A program made the translations under genes and the position numbers. Positions 35,470-45,684 of a DNA stretch of 64,000 nucleotides are shown piece after piece (the first letter of the stretch is position 1; the number at the start of each line of letters is the position of its first letter). The notes under the pieces were generated by a model. That model was given only the letters and a program-made list of their open reading frames with translations. It was not told the origin of the DNA and did no database searches. Source of the DNA: Acidisarcina sp963790505 (GTDB lineage Bacteria > Acidobacteriota > Terriglobia > Terriglobales > Acidobacteriaceae); contig CAWBOT010000002.1 of NCBI GenBank assembly GCA_963790505.1, positions 496,001 to 560,000 of the forward strand, given 5' to 3'.

Positions 35470-37908
35470 ATGTTGATGCAGGATTTGCGGTTTGCCTTGC
35501 GGCAGTTCCGGAAGAGTCCAGGATTTGGGCTGACGGCGGTGTTGATGCTGGCGCTGGGAATTGGCGCGAGCGTGGCGATTTTCGCTTTTGTCGATGCGGC
35601 GCTGATCAAGCCACTGCCGTATGCAGACCCGAACCGGCTGGTTGCGCCGACGGAGACGGTCGCGACCTTTGGGCGCGCCAATCTCTCGTACCAGGATTAT
35701 CTGGACTGGAAGCGCATGAACAAGGTTTTCGCGTTCACTGGACGTATATACCGGGACGGGCTATCTGCTGCGCACGCCGACGGGAACGGAGCCGGTGCCG
35801 GCGGCGCGGGTGAGCGATGGATTCTTTCGGACGCTGGGGGTGACGCCCATGCTGGGCCGTGACTTCTATACAGGCGAAGACAAGCCGAGCGCGCCAAGAC
35901 GGTGCATGCTGAGTTATTCGGCGTGGCAGAGGCGGTTTGGCGGACGAAAAAATGTGATCGGCGAGACGGTCTCGTTGAGCGGGGTGCCGATGACGATGAT
36001 CGGCGTGCTGCCGCCGAGATTTCATTTTTCGCTGCGAGGGAATGCAGAGATCTTGGGCGGCGCTGCATGCCGATGATCCGTGCGACATGCGGCGCAGTTG
36101 CCACAGCCTGAATGGTGTTGCGCGGTTGAAAGACGGAGTGACGATCGAGGCGGCGCAGGCGGATAGCGAGCGCGATCGCGAAGCAGCTGGAGAGGCAATA
36201 TCCGGATTCGAATCGAGGCCAGGGAGCGAGCGTGATCTCGCTGTCCGAGCCGTTTGTCGGGGACATTCGGCCGATTCTGCTGGCGCTGCTGGGCGGGGCG
36301 GGATTGCTGCTGCTGATCGCGTGCGTGAATGTGTCGAGCTTGCTGTTGGTGCGTTCGGAGAGCCGGAGGCGGGAGATTGCGGTGCGCGGCGCGCTAGGGG
36401 CTTCGCCGGTGCGGCTGGCGGCGCAGTTCTTTACCGAGGGTCTGGTGCTGGTGGCGATCGGGAGCGTGGTGGGTTTGGCGGTTGCCGCTGGTGTGCGATC
36501 CAGGTGCTGGCCCGGCTGATCTCGAAAGACATGATGGCGCGGATGCCGTACCTGGCGCGGCATTGGGTTGAATGGCCGGGTGCTGGTCTTTGCCGTGGTG
36601 GTCTCGGTGTTGGCCGTGGTGTTGTTTTCGCTGACGCCGATTCTGCGGCTATCGTCCTCGGGCTCGGGCGCGGAGATGCGGAATGGATTGGCGGAGGGAA
36701 GCCGCGGATCTTCGGGTGCGCTCTGGCGGCGTTTCGGCGCGAACCTGGTGGTGCTGGAGCTGGCGATTGCGATGGTGCTGCTGGTAGGCGCGGGATTGCT
36801 GGGGAAGAGCGTCTACAGGCTGCTGCATGTGGAGCTCAATTTCCAGCCCGATAACCTGGCTACGGTGCAGGTGGCGCTTCCTGACGCCTCGTATTCAAAA
36901 GACCCGCAGGTGGTCGCCGTGCAGCAGGAGATTCTCAGGCAAGTGGCGGCGCTGCCGGGGGTGAAGTCGGTTGGCATTGGGAACATGCTACCGCTGAGCG
37001 GCAACGGCAACACAGACTGGATCCGGTTTGAGGGGAAGCCATATGACGGAACCCACAACGAGGTGAACGCGCGTGATGTGAGCGTGAACTATTTCGAGAC
37101 GCTGCAGGCGAAGCTGCATGCGCGGACGTTTTTTCAATGAGGGCGACGATGCCTCGAAGCCGCTCGGTGATTGTGATCAATCAGTCGCTGGCGAAGAAGT
37201 ATTATCCGGGCGAAGACCCGATCGGCAAGCGGATTGGCGATACGCAGCTGACGCCGAAGTCGATGCGCACGATCATTGGCGTCGTCGACGACGTGCGAGA
37301 GAGCTCGCTCGATACGCAGAACCTTGCCGGCTGAGTATCAGCCGTTCAGCCAGAGCAGCGATACGTATTTTGGTCTGATGGTGCGCACATCGCAGGATGC
37401 GGCGTCGGTGCTGCCGGCGATCGATGCGGTGATTCGTAAGATCGATCCCGGCATCGGCACGGATGGCGAAATCACGATGGTGCAGCGAATGAACGATTCG
37501 CAGACCGCGTATCTGCATCGTTCGGCGGCGTGGCTGGTGGGCGGATTTGCTGCGCTGGCGTTGTTGCTGGGCGTGGTCGGCCTCTATGGGGTGATCGCTT
37601 ATTCGGTGAGCCAGCGGACGCGGGAGATTGGGGTGCGGATGGCGCTGGGCGCGCAGCGGGCTTCGGTGTATCAGCTGATTCTGAAAGAGGCGGGCTGGTT
37701 GACGTTCTTTGGGATTGCGGCGGGGCTGGCTTGTTCGGTCGGCGCGGCGACGCTGATTCGGAGCCTGTTGTTTGGGGTGACGGCGTGGGATGTGTCGACG
37801 CTGGGCGCAGTTGCCGCGGTGCTGGGAGTCTGCGCGATGCTGGCGAGCTATTTCCCGGCGCGGCGCGCGGCTTCGGTGAATCCGGTTGAGGCGCTGCGGG
37901 CGGAGTGA
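35470..37908 (+). pseudogene. MacB-like orphan permease (ADOP type), frameshifted
   Basis: The start MLMQDLRFALRQFRKSPG and the end VEALRAE are hallmarks of the acidobacterial MacB-like orphan permeases (two FtsX/MacB domains and periplasmic domains, about 810 residues). The span is 813 codons, but the frame changes repeatedly. Extra bases are inferred near 35720, 36053, 36171, 36553, 37132, 37167 and 37333, plus one missing (or two extra) near 36493. Segments between keep family motifs (DFYTGEDKPSAP, LLLIACVNVSSLLLVRS, RTREIGVRMALGAQ). The indels almost balance, so the gene would be intact if corrected. The transported substrate of the family is not known. Confidence 0.85.
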
Positions 37909-37966
37909 ATCAGTTGTGGAGCCCGCAGCGGCGACTGAAAAACGCTGCTTAGAAAAGACTGACAGG

Positions 37967-38244
37967 ATGGAGATCCGCAAGCTGGATGAGGGTGATGCCG
38001 CGGGGTGGTGGAAGCTGCGGCTGGAGGCGCTGGAGTCTGAGCCACTGGCTTTCGGACGCTGCTCAGCCTGGCGAAAGAAGATTCGTCGCAGGAGCAGATT
38101 CTGCTCGGAGTGGGGAGCCATAATGCCGCGGCGATTCAGACGTATCGGAAGTTTGGGTTTGAGGCGTATGGTACGGAGCCGAGGGCGCTCAAGGTTGGGT
38201 CAGGGTATGTTGACGAGCACCTGATGATTTTGCGACCGAGGTAG
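37967..38244 (+). pseudogene. GNAT acetyltransferase remnant with internal deletion
   Basis: The N-terminal block MEIRKLDEGDAAGWWKLR (ending in LEALESEPLAFG) is joined, in another frame, to the C-terminal block AAIQTYRKFGFEAYGTEPRA ending DEHLMILRPR. These are the two ends of a GNAT N-acetyltransferase of about 165 residues. The middle, including the acetyl-CoA-binding loop, is missing (about 65 codons), so this is a true remnant and not a one-base error. It directly follows the broken permease. Confidence 0.75.
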
Positions 38245-38285
38245 GCGCGCCGTTTGAGTGCCATGTTGCGAGTACAGCCCAAGGC

Positions 38286-39909
38286 CTACTGAGGCTGCGC
38301 GCTTGTATCGGACGGAGGAGTTGATGCCGGTATCACCCCTAGCGAGAAGACGACATTTACTTGTGTTCCTACCTTCACAGGTTGCCCGTTAAGAAGAAAG
38401 GGCTTGTACCGCCAGGTCTTTACGGCGTCGACGGCTGATTGCTGGCAGGAGCGGCGGTCCAGAGACGACGGTAAGGCCTTCGATCAGACCCTCTTTCGAT
38501 ATGGTCGCCTGCAGCACGACGACGCCCTGGATGCGACCTGCTTTTGCGACGGCGGGATAGACGGGCGGTGTCTTGGTCAGGATGTTCGCCGCCATCACCC
38601 CGGATGACACCGCTATTTTCTTCGGGGCAGCTCTCTTCGTTATAGCGCTGGGATCTCCGCCCATTCCCACAACGCCGCTGCTAGCAGGCACACCTCCCAT
38701 GATGCCTCCGGCGCCCGACGGCGGCCGAACGTACGCAGTGTAGTTCAGATCGATGATGGTCAAGACCTTGACGGGCTTCCCGTCTGAGAGCGATGGGGAG
38801 TATTGCCAATCTTTCACCATGCCGAGCGCAGTTGGAAAGTGGCGCACCGAGCCGGACTCAAATTGAAGGGCGCGGACCTTGCCGTCTTCGTCGAGGAGCG
38901 CCTTGAGCTTGACCTCGCCGGGGCCAAGCTGCGTGGAGAGCGCGTTCTGGACGAAGGCGGGGGATGGCGAAGATAGTTTTGCGGCTTGAGTTGAGGCATC
39001 GACGACGAGAGCGTCGTTCGATCCTTCGATTGGGGGAACTTTGCCGTTCGGCCAGAGATCGGCCTGGGTCAGCGTGCCGATGACGGCGAAAGCGGCGGCA
39101 GCAGTCTCGGGCGGTGGAGATTGCAGAGCATCGACCCAACGCTTGTTCTGAGGAGCGAGTTCGTGGGCCTTCTTCAGCAGGGCTTCGGCCTTGGGGAGAT
39201 AGGCTTCGGTCTTTCCGTTGACGCGGGCGAGACCATAGAGGCATTGGCCGGTCAGGCCAATCACCGCTGAGTCATTCGAGTTCATGAGAACCGTGAAGGC
39301 GCTGTGGTCCGGAGCGCCAGGTGCGGGAGCGGCTTGCTGCGATTGGCTAATGATGAACTGGGCTAAGTATCCAGCGGAGTAAACCGCGAATTGCGGATAT
39401 TCCGGCATAAGTGTGCGGAGGCGCGCTGAACATAGAAAGGGTACCTGAACGTCGACCCCGTGAAGCACTTGGAATGCGTGGACGAGAATTTTTGTGTCGT
39501 TCTGATTGCTGTCTACGGCGGATTTCCAGTGCGCCTTATAAATGGCAAGGTCGGCGGCGTACGGAGGGTCGAAGTCAGTGCGCTCCAGGGAGAAACCGGA
39601 GCGGTCGAAAACCGCCGACTGAGGCTCATGGACGGCGAACCAGTCGGCCTGGACGACAAGCTTGTGGCGCAGGTCCGTCCGCCTATTTAAGGTCGACTGC
39701 AACCAGTAGTAGCCAAAGAGGTGAATGTGGGCCAGCCGGTCGTCTGGGCTTGCGGAGAGAGATTGCTCGATGACAGCCACTTCCGCATCCGTATGCGGTG
39801 AACGCTGAATGAGCTCGATGCTGTCACTCTTCTCTTGATCCGAGGGAAATAATTGCCCATGAATGGGTATACAGGAGGCAAGAAGAAGGAGTGCAGAGGC
39901 TCGTTTCAC
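38286..39909 (-). pseudogene. TonB C-terminal-domain protein with a frameshift near the 3' end
   Basis: GTG 39909 (GAGGTAG site; an in-frame TTG lies at 39915) begins a signal peptide cut near IHGQ. A long helical part of about 250 residues resembles tetratricopeptide-like proteins, and then two TonB C-terminal-type domains follow (about 300-400 and from about 430). The uncorrected frame stops at 38389 with an abnormal basic tail. Removing one base near 38444 restores the usual TonB ending (SAVDAVKTWRYKPFLLNGQP) and a stop at 38286. So the final domain is either disrupted or mis-sequenced; the rest is intact. Confidence 0.75.
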
Positions 39910-40012
39910 GTGCAACTACCTCAAGTACCGACTTCGTTGCGGCCGCCTTGGGCTGAGCGAAGAAAGACCCGATTTCGATGAGGATCAGGTCTTTCTCAGG
40001 CGGATGAAAAGC

Positions 40013-40789
40013 TTAGGCAGGGATAGCTGTCCGTGCCGATGTTGCTGAAGTTGGGTAGTGGGAGACGGGGGCCTTCGATTGGCGGTGGACGAAATGGTAT
40101 GGCGGCCAGGGGCCGGAGAGCTGCATCTGGCAGTCTTTCAGTTGAAGCGAGGCGGTCGAGTAGCGGTTCTGGTAGCGCTCGATGCACTTGTGGTCGATGA
40201 GGTGGGCGATATCGAGGAACATCTTGCCGGTCCCATCGCGCTTGCAGGTGATCTCCTCGTCGAGCGGGGCGAACATGCGATGCATTTGCACGGAGACTGC
40301 GCGGGCGCGGGTCTGGCGTTCGCGCTGCTGGGTGGCGTTTTCGCGCAGGCTGGTCAGGTACTCTTTGCCGACGCGGTCCATCAGGATGGGCTTGTCGAGC
40401 TCGCGGCAACAGTCGTCGACGACGACCTTGAGGTGCATCTCAGCTTTGCCGCGCAGGCGGTCGAGGTTGGCCAGGAACTGGCGCTGATTTGATCGAACGG
40501 AACGGCGGAGGGCTTCGTCATCTGCAAAGACGGTGCCGAAGCGGAAGGGCAGCACGGTGGACATCTTGAAGCAGTCGGCGATGACCTTGCCGTGGTCGAC
40601 GGCCGACTTTTGCACCAGGGGTTCGTGGGGGTTGTGTTCGCTGACGATGACGGCTAAATCGCTTGCGGGATAGAGAAAGACCTGATTTCCGGCTATACCT
40701 GTCACGGCTTCGAGCGGTACTGGTTTGCGGTGACGGAGAAGATCGGGAAAAGCTTGTTTTTCGCTGATGCAATAGGCATACCACGCCAT
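40013..40789 (-). CDS. GvpL/GvpF-family gas vesicle protein (orphan)
   Basis: The 258-residue protein fits the GvpL/GvpF family. It has an N-terminal ferredoxin-like beta-alpha domain (WYAYCISEKQ, VFLYPASDLAVIVSEH), a PFRFGTVFAD core, coiled helices and the C-terminal signature LSGPWPPYHFV. In gas-vesicle producers GvpF/L are minor proteins that bind GvpA. Here no gvpA or other gvp gene is present nearby, so the role is uncertain. Neighbours are unrelated. Confidence 0.85.
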   Translation of the reverse strand: MAWYAYCISEKQAFPDLLRHRKPVPLEAVTGIAGNQVFLYPASDLAVIVSEHNPHEPLVQKSAVDHGKVIADCFKMSTVLPFRFGTVFADDEALRRSVRSNQRQFLANLDRLRGKAEMHLKVVVDDCCRELDKPILMDRVGKEYLTSLRENATQQRERQTRARAVSVQMHRMFAPLDEEITCKRDGTGKMFLDIAHLIDHKCIERYQNRYSTASLQLKDCQMQLSGPWPPYHFVHRQSKAPVSHYPTSATSARTAIPA

Positions 40790-41066
40790 AGACAGTCACT
40801 CCACACGCTGGCCTTAGGGTCGGCGATTTCTGAGATGGTCGAGAGTTTCGGGGAACGACTTCATACGCTGGAAGCTGGGTGCTGATGTTGGAATTGGTGC
40901 AGCGGGTGCTTCAATTACAGGGCAAATCGTAAGCCCGGCGCATGACGATTGGCAATGAGATTCGTAACCCAAAATGGGAATCGGATTCGCGAAGACGCGC
41001 ATTTAGATTTGTGACATGAAAATAAATGTGTGTATGGCGAAATGATGCATGTTGTGGGTTTATCGA
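40790..41066. other. Intergenic region downstream of the efflux operon
   Basis: A gap of 277 bases upstream of the GvpL/F gene and downstream of the RND outer-membrane gene. No gene, terminator hairpin or repeat could be supported. It probably holds the GvpL/F promoter. Confidence 0.35.
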
Positions 41067-42461
41067 TTACTGTGGCTGCCACCCTCCGCCGAGGGCCTGA
41101 TAGAGGGAGACGTAGTTGGACATTTCTGCGTCCCAGGCCTGCGCCAGGGCGAGCTGCGAGGTGAAGTACTGCTGCTCCGTGACGAGTACCTCGAGCATGC
41201 TGGCGTAGCCTCCATTGAAGCGGACGACGGCAAGGTCGGCGGTATCTTTATAGGTTTTAGTCTGCTCATCGATCTTCATGCGATAGAGCCGAGACTGGTT
41301 GTAGCCGACGAGGCTATTGGCGACGTCACCAAATGCTTCCTGAACCGTCTGCTTGTATTGGAGTTCGGCCTGGTCGCGCTGTGCCCAGGCGAGGTGGTAG
41401 GCGCTGGTGATGGCTCCGCCGGCATAGAGCGGCTGGGCGACCTCGGCGGCGAGCGACCAGACGGTGGCTGGGCCCTGCAGGAAGCTGGTGATCGCGGTGC
41501 TGGCGGCGCCGAACTGTCCGGTCAGTGAGAGTTGGGGGAAATAAGCGGCTTTGGCGACGCCCACGTTAGCATTCGCTGCGACGAGGCTTTGTTCGCTGGA
41601 GAGAACATCGGGTCGGCGCTGCAGCAGGGCAGAGGGAAGTCCGGTTGGGACCTCGGCCTGATGGGGCTGATCGACAAGAGCGAGACCGCGATCGATCGGG
41701 CCGGGGTTCCTGCCGAGCAGGATGCTGATCTGGTTTTCGGTCTGGGCGATGGCCTGGTTGCTCGCGATCACCTGGGCTTGCGCCTGCTGGAGGAGCACCT
41801 GCGCCTGGTAAACGTCGGTGATGGCGCTTTCGCCACCCTTGAACTTGATGGTATTGAGCCTGAGGATGTCTTCGTCGGCTGCGACGGTTTTCTGCGAGAT
41901 GTCGAGCTGAAAGTCATATTCGCGAAGCTGGTAATAGGCGGTCGCGACGCTGGAGATGAGCGTGAGCTGGACAACACTCTTGGCATAAACGGTCGAGAGG
42001 AGCTGGGCGCGGGCGGCTTCGGTGGCGCGGCGGTATTTTCCCCAGAAATCGACGATGTAGTTGAGCTCGATTCCGACGGAGTCGATGGTCGGGCCGTTGA
42101 GCGCGAACTGGTTGCGTTGGTAGTCGACTCCGCCAGACCCGCTAACCGAGGGAAGCTGGTTGGCGCGAGTTTCGCCGACGACTGCCTGCGCCTGGACGAT
42201 ACGCGTCGCAGCGATGCGCATGTCGTAGTTGTTGGCGAGGGCTTCCTTGATGAGGGCTCGAAGGGTCTCGTCCTGAAAGACGTTGTCCCATGTCGTCTCG
42301 GCGATCGACGGCGCCGTGAGGTCGGGGGCAGCGCCGCGGTATTGCCCGGGGACATTGAGAGCGGGGCGCGAATAGTTGGGGCCGACCTTGCAGCCGGCCA
42401 TCAACAGAGCCAACGTAGCAGCGGCGAGGAGCTTCGGAGGGGAAGTCATTCGCGCAATCAT
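41067..42461 (-). CDS. RND efflux outer-membrane lipoprotein (NodT/OprM family)
   Basis: The 464-residue protein is a TolC-type outer-membrane channel: lipoprotein signal ending LLMAGC, then CKVGPNYSRP, the usual start of NodT/OprM proteins. Two outer-membrane-efflux repeats follow, with LLQRRPDVLSSEQ as the typical family block. It is the last gene of the pump operon; its ATG overlaps the stop of the inner-membrane pump gene (ATGA). It should form the exit duct for the tripartite pump. Confidence 0.93.
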   Translation of the reverse strand: MIARMTSPPKLLAAATLALLMAGCKVGPNYSRPALNVPGQYRGAAPDLTAPSIAETTWDNVFQDETLRALIKEALANNYDMRIAATRIVQAQAVVGETRANQLPSVSGSGGVDYQRNQFALNGPTIDSVGIELNYIVDFWGKYRRATEAARAQLLSTVYAKSVVQLTLISSVATAYYQLREYDFQLDISQKTVAADEDILRLNTIKFKGGESAITDVYQAQVLLQQAQAQVIASNQAIAQTENQISILLGRNPGPIDRGLALVDQPHQAEVPTGLPSALLQRRPDVLSSEQSLVAANANVGVAKAAYFPQLSLTGQFGAASTAITSFLQGPATVWSLAAEVAQPLYAGGAITSAYHLAWAQRDQAELQYKQTVQEAFGDVANSLVGYNQSRLYRMKIDEQTKTYKDTADLAVVRFNGGYASMLEVLVTEQQYFTSQLALAQAWDAEMSNYVSLYQALGGGWQPQ

Positions 42462-45400
42462 GCGTGTGGCCCCCCTTCTTTCGGATGAACGTCGGGGGGA
42501 TGGGCGCCCGGCTCAAGTGCGGCTGGAGACTTTCCGTGCTCTTCTTTTTTGCCGAAGAGGGCGCCGAATCGCTCCACGACGTCGAAGGATACCGGGATGA
42601 AGAAGATCGCGATGATTGTGGCGGCCAACATGCCGCCAATGACTGTCGTTCCCAGGACCTGACGCGCGATAGCGCCGGCGCCATGCGCCCGCCACAACGG
42701 CACGCAACCAAGAATGAAGGCAAAGGCGGTCATAAGGATTGGCCGCAGTCGGAGCCTTGCGCCGGTCAGGGTCGCATCGATCAGTGTTTTGCCCTTGTCG
42801 TACTCCATTTTGGCAAATTCAACGATGAGAATGGCGTTCTTGGACGAAAGTCCGATCAGCATTACCAGGCCGATCTGGGCGTAGACATCATTGTCGAAGC
42901 GGCGTAAGTGCAGCGTCAGGAAGGCGCCGAAGATGGCAATAGGAAGTCCGAGAAGTACGCTGAAGGGAAGCGTCCAGCTCTCGTATTGCGCGGCCATGAT
43001 GAGGAAGACCACGAACAGCGCCATGCCAAAAACAACTGCAGGGGAGACGCCTTGCGCGGCCTTTTGCTCCTGGTAGGACATGCCCATATAGTCGAAGCCC
43101 ATCTGGCTGGGCTGGGTCTTGTGGAAGACGTCTTCGAGTGCCGCCATGACCTGGCCTGAGCTGTATCCGGGGGCTGCCGAGGCATTGAACTGGACGCAGT
43201 TGAAGAGGTTGTAGCGCATGATGAACTCAGGCCCAGAGCGCGGATAGGTGGTGGTCAGAGTGCTCAGGGGAACCATACCGCCAGACGTGTTCCTGACGTA
43301 GAATCTGCCCAGGTTTTCTGCCTTCGTCCGGAAGTCGCCATCGGCCTGCACATATACCTGCCATTGCAGACCGAATCGATTGAAGAAGTTAATCAGCGAA
43401 CCGCCCATGAAGGTCTGCACGGTCTGATAGAGGTCCTGCAGCTGCACCTGCTGGGTCATCGCCTTGGCGTTATCTACATTGACGCCTATCTGAGGGACGC
43501 TGAGCAGTGCGGTGGTCATCACGCCTGCCAGTTCAGGTCGCTTGCGGGCCTCTTCCCAGAAGGTCAGGGCGTTCTTGGCGAGAAAGTCGATGTTGCCGCC
43601 GGAGCGGTCTTCAAGAATGAATGTGGCGCCTCCCGATGTGCCTACGCCGGGGATAGCCGGAGGCGGGAACGAAAATGCAATTCCAGAGGGATCTCTCGCA
43701 AGAGCTTGTTGCAGGTGGGCTTTGATCCCGTCGTAGCTCTCCTCCGGGGTCTTTCGTTCGTCCCAGGGCTTCAGGGAGATAAAGTAGAACGCACTGTAGG
43801 TGGTGTTGACGCCACTCAAGAGACTAAAGCCATTGATGGTGCTGACGTACTGAACGCCGGGCGTGTCCATCATGATCTTCTCGACTTCGCGGGAAGCCTG
43901 CGAGGTGCGTTCCAGTGACGAGGCGTTGGGCAGTTGCAGGCCGGCGTAAAGGTATCCCTGATCTTCATCGGGGAGAAAACTGGAGGGCAGTTTCTTGCCA
44001 AAGTAGCCGGCGCCGAGGGTCAGTGCGCCCAGCAGAAGAAAGGCGATGCTTACCTTGTGGATCAGGTGGCGGCAGATGTTCACGTAGCCGTCGGTCGCGC
44101 GCCCGAAGACGCGGTTAAACCATCGGAAGAATGCGCCGAGTGGGCCGCGAGACTCTGTCTTGGGCCTCAGCAGCATGGCCGAAAGCGCGGGGCTGAGGGT
44201 GAGCGCGTTGAAGGCCGAGAAGAGCACCGAGATCGCGATGGTGATGGCGAACTGCTTGTAGAGCTGGCCGGTTATGCCGGGGATGAATGCGGTTGGGATG
44301 AAGACGGCGGCGAGGATGAGGGCGATAGCAACGACCGGGCCTGAGACCTCCTCCATGGCTTTAATGGTCGCGTCGTGTGGCGATAAGCCGAGCTCAATAT
44401 TATGTTCAACAGCCTCTACCACGACGATAGCGTCGTCGACGACGAGTCCAATCGCGAGGACCATTCCTAAAAGCGACAGGGTGTTGATGGAGAAGCCCAG
44501 CGCAGGGAAGACGATGAAGGTCGCGATCAGGGAGACGGGTACGGCGAGAAGCGGAATCAGAGTGGCGCGCAAGCCCTGCAAGAAGATGTACACGACGATG
44601 ATGACCAGGAGCAGGGCCTCTGCCAGGGTCTTATAGATCTCCTTGATGCCCTCACTGACAGAGAGGGTCGTGTCCATCGCGGTGATGTAATCCAGCCCTT
44701 GAGGGAACCTGCCTTTCGCCTCTTCCATCATTTTGACGACGGCGGCTTTGGTTTGCAGCGCATTGCTTCCAGGAGTGAGGTAGAGCGCGATGAGCGCCGC
44801 AGGTTGAGATGGCTTCTTCTGATCGGCCTCTCCCAGGCGCGCGATGAAGGAATAGTATTGCGAGCCCAGCTCTACGCGCGCGACGTCTTTCAGCCGCAGG
44901 ATCGATCCGTCGGACTGAGCGCGGACGACGATCTCACCAAACTGCTCGGCGGTGGGAAGGCGGCCCGGAGCGCGCACGTTATAGGTGTATTGCTGACCGG
45001 CGGGAACGGGTTCGCCTCCGACCTGGCCGGCGGGATTGACCTTGTTTTGCGTCTTGACCGCGTTGGTGATGTCGGCGACGGTCACGCCCAGGCTTGCCAG
45101 CTTGTCAGGATTGACCCAGATGCGCATGGCGTAGGGTCCCGCACCGAATATCTGGACCTGACCAACGCCCGGGAGACGGGTGAGCGCGTACTGCAAATTG
45201 ATGGTGGCGTAGTTAGCCAGGAAAATGTTGTCGTATGCGCCGCTGGGCGAGTAGAGATCGAGCAACATAAACGGCGCGGTCGTGCCCGGTTGAACGATTA
45301 CGCCCTGTTGGGTCACCTCAGATGGGAGCTGCGAGTTGGCTTGCCCCTGGCGCATCTGGGCGAGAATCTGATCGGTGTTGATGTCGGTGCCAAGCTGGTA

Positions 45401-45682
45401 GTCGATGTAGAGCGACATGCCTCCGCCGGAACTTGCGCTCAGCGAGTACATGTAGTTCATGCCGCTTACGCCCGACATCTGCTGCTCGATCGGGGTTGCG
45501 ACGGACTCGGCGATCGTCTGGGCGTCGGCGCCAGGGTAGGTGGCTTTCACCTGGATCATCGGGTCGGCGATGTTGGGAAACTGCGCCGTGGGAAGCTCGA
45601 GGATCGACACCGCGCCGCCCAACACCATGAGAATGGCGATGACGATGGCGACGATGGGACGATTAATAAAAAATTTCGACAT
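42458..45682 (-). CDS. RND multidrug efflux transporter, AcrB/HAE1 type
   Basis: The 1074-residue inner-membrane pump starts MSKFFINRPIVAIVIAI, the standard HAE1 start. It has two large periplasmic loops and twelve membrane spans. The proton-relay acidic pair lies in VLAIGLVVDDAIVVVE. Length and motifs match AcrB/MexB, which export hydrophobic drugs, solvents and dyes using the proton gradient. It sits 2 bases after the adaptor stop and overlaps the channel gene, so the operon order is adaptor-pump-channel. No regulator gene is adjacent. The frame is clean. Confidence 0.96.
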   Translation of the reverse strand: MSKFFINRPIVAIVIAILMVLGGAVSILELPTAQFPNIADPMIQVKATYPGADAQTIAESVATPIEQQMSGVSGMNYMYSLSASSGGGMSLYIDYQLGTDINTDQILAQMRQGQANSQLPSEVTQQGVIVQPGTTAPFMLLDLYSPSGAYDNIFLANYATINLQYALTRLPGVGQVQIFGAGPYAMRIWVNPDKLASLGVTVADITNAVKTQNKVNPAGQVGGEPVPAGQQYTYNVRAPGRLPTAEQFGEIVVRAQSDGSILRLKDVARVELGSQYYSFIARLGEADQKKPSQPAALIALYLTPGSNALQTKAAVVKMMEEAKGRFPQGLDYITAMDTTLSVSEGIKEIYKTLAEALLLVIIVVYIFLQGLRATLIPLLAVPVSLIATFIVFPALGFSINTLSLLGMVLAIGLVVDDAIVVVEAVEHNIELGLSPHDATIKAMEEVSGPVVAIALILAAVFIPTAFIPGITGQLYKQFAITIAISVLFSAFNALTLSPALSAMLLRPKTESRGPLGAFFRWFNRVFGRATDGYVNICRHLIHKVSIAFLLLGALTLGAGYFGKKLPSSFLPDEDQGYLYAGLQLPNASSLERTSQASREVEKIMMDTPGVQYVSTINGFSLLSGVNTTYSAFYFISLKPWDERKTPEESYDGIKAHLQQALARDPSGIAFSFPPPAIPGVGTSGGATFILEDRSGGNIDFLAKNALTFWEEARKRPELAGVMTTALLSVPQIGVNVDNAKAMTQQVQLQDLYQTVQTFMGGSLINFFNRFGLQWQVYVQADGDFRTKAENLGRFYVRNTSGGMVPLSTLTTTYPRSGPEFIMRYNLFNCVQFNASAAPGYSSGQVMAALEDVFHKTQPSQMGFDYMGMSYQEQKAAQGVSPAVVFGMALFVVFLIMAAQYESWTLPFSVLLGLPIAIFGAFLTLHLRRFDNDVYAQIGLVMLIGLSSKNAILIVEFAKMEYDKGKTLIDATLTGARLRLRPILMTAFAFILGCVPLWRAHGAGAIARQVLGTTVIGGMLAATIIAIFFIPVSFDVVERFGALFGKKEEHGKSPAALEPGAHPPDVHPKEGGPHA

Positions 45683-45684
45683 GG

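Noticed and set aside
40013..40789. Gas-vesicle gene cluster
   Set aside because: Only one GvpL/F gene is present; no gvpA or other vesicle gene is in the window.
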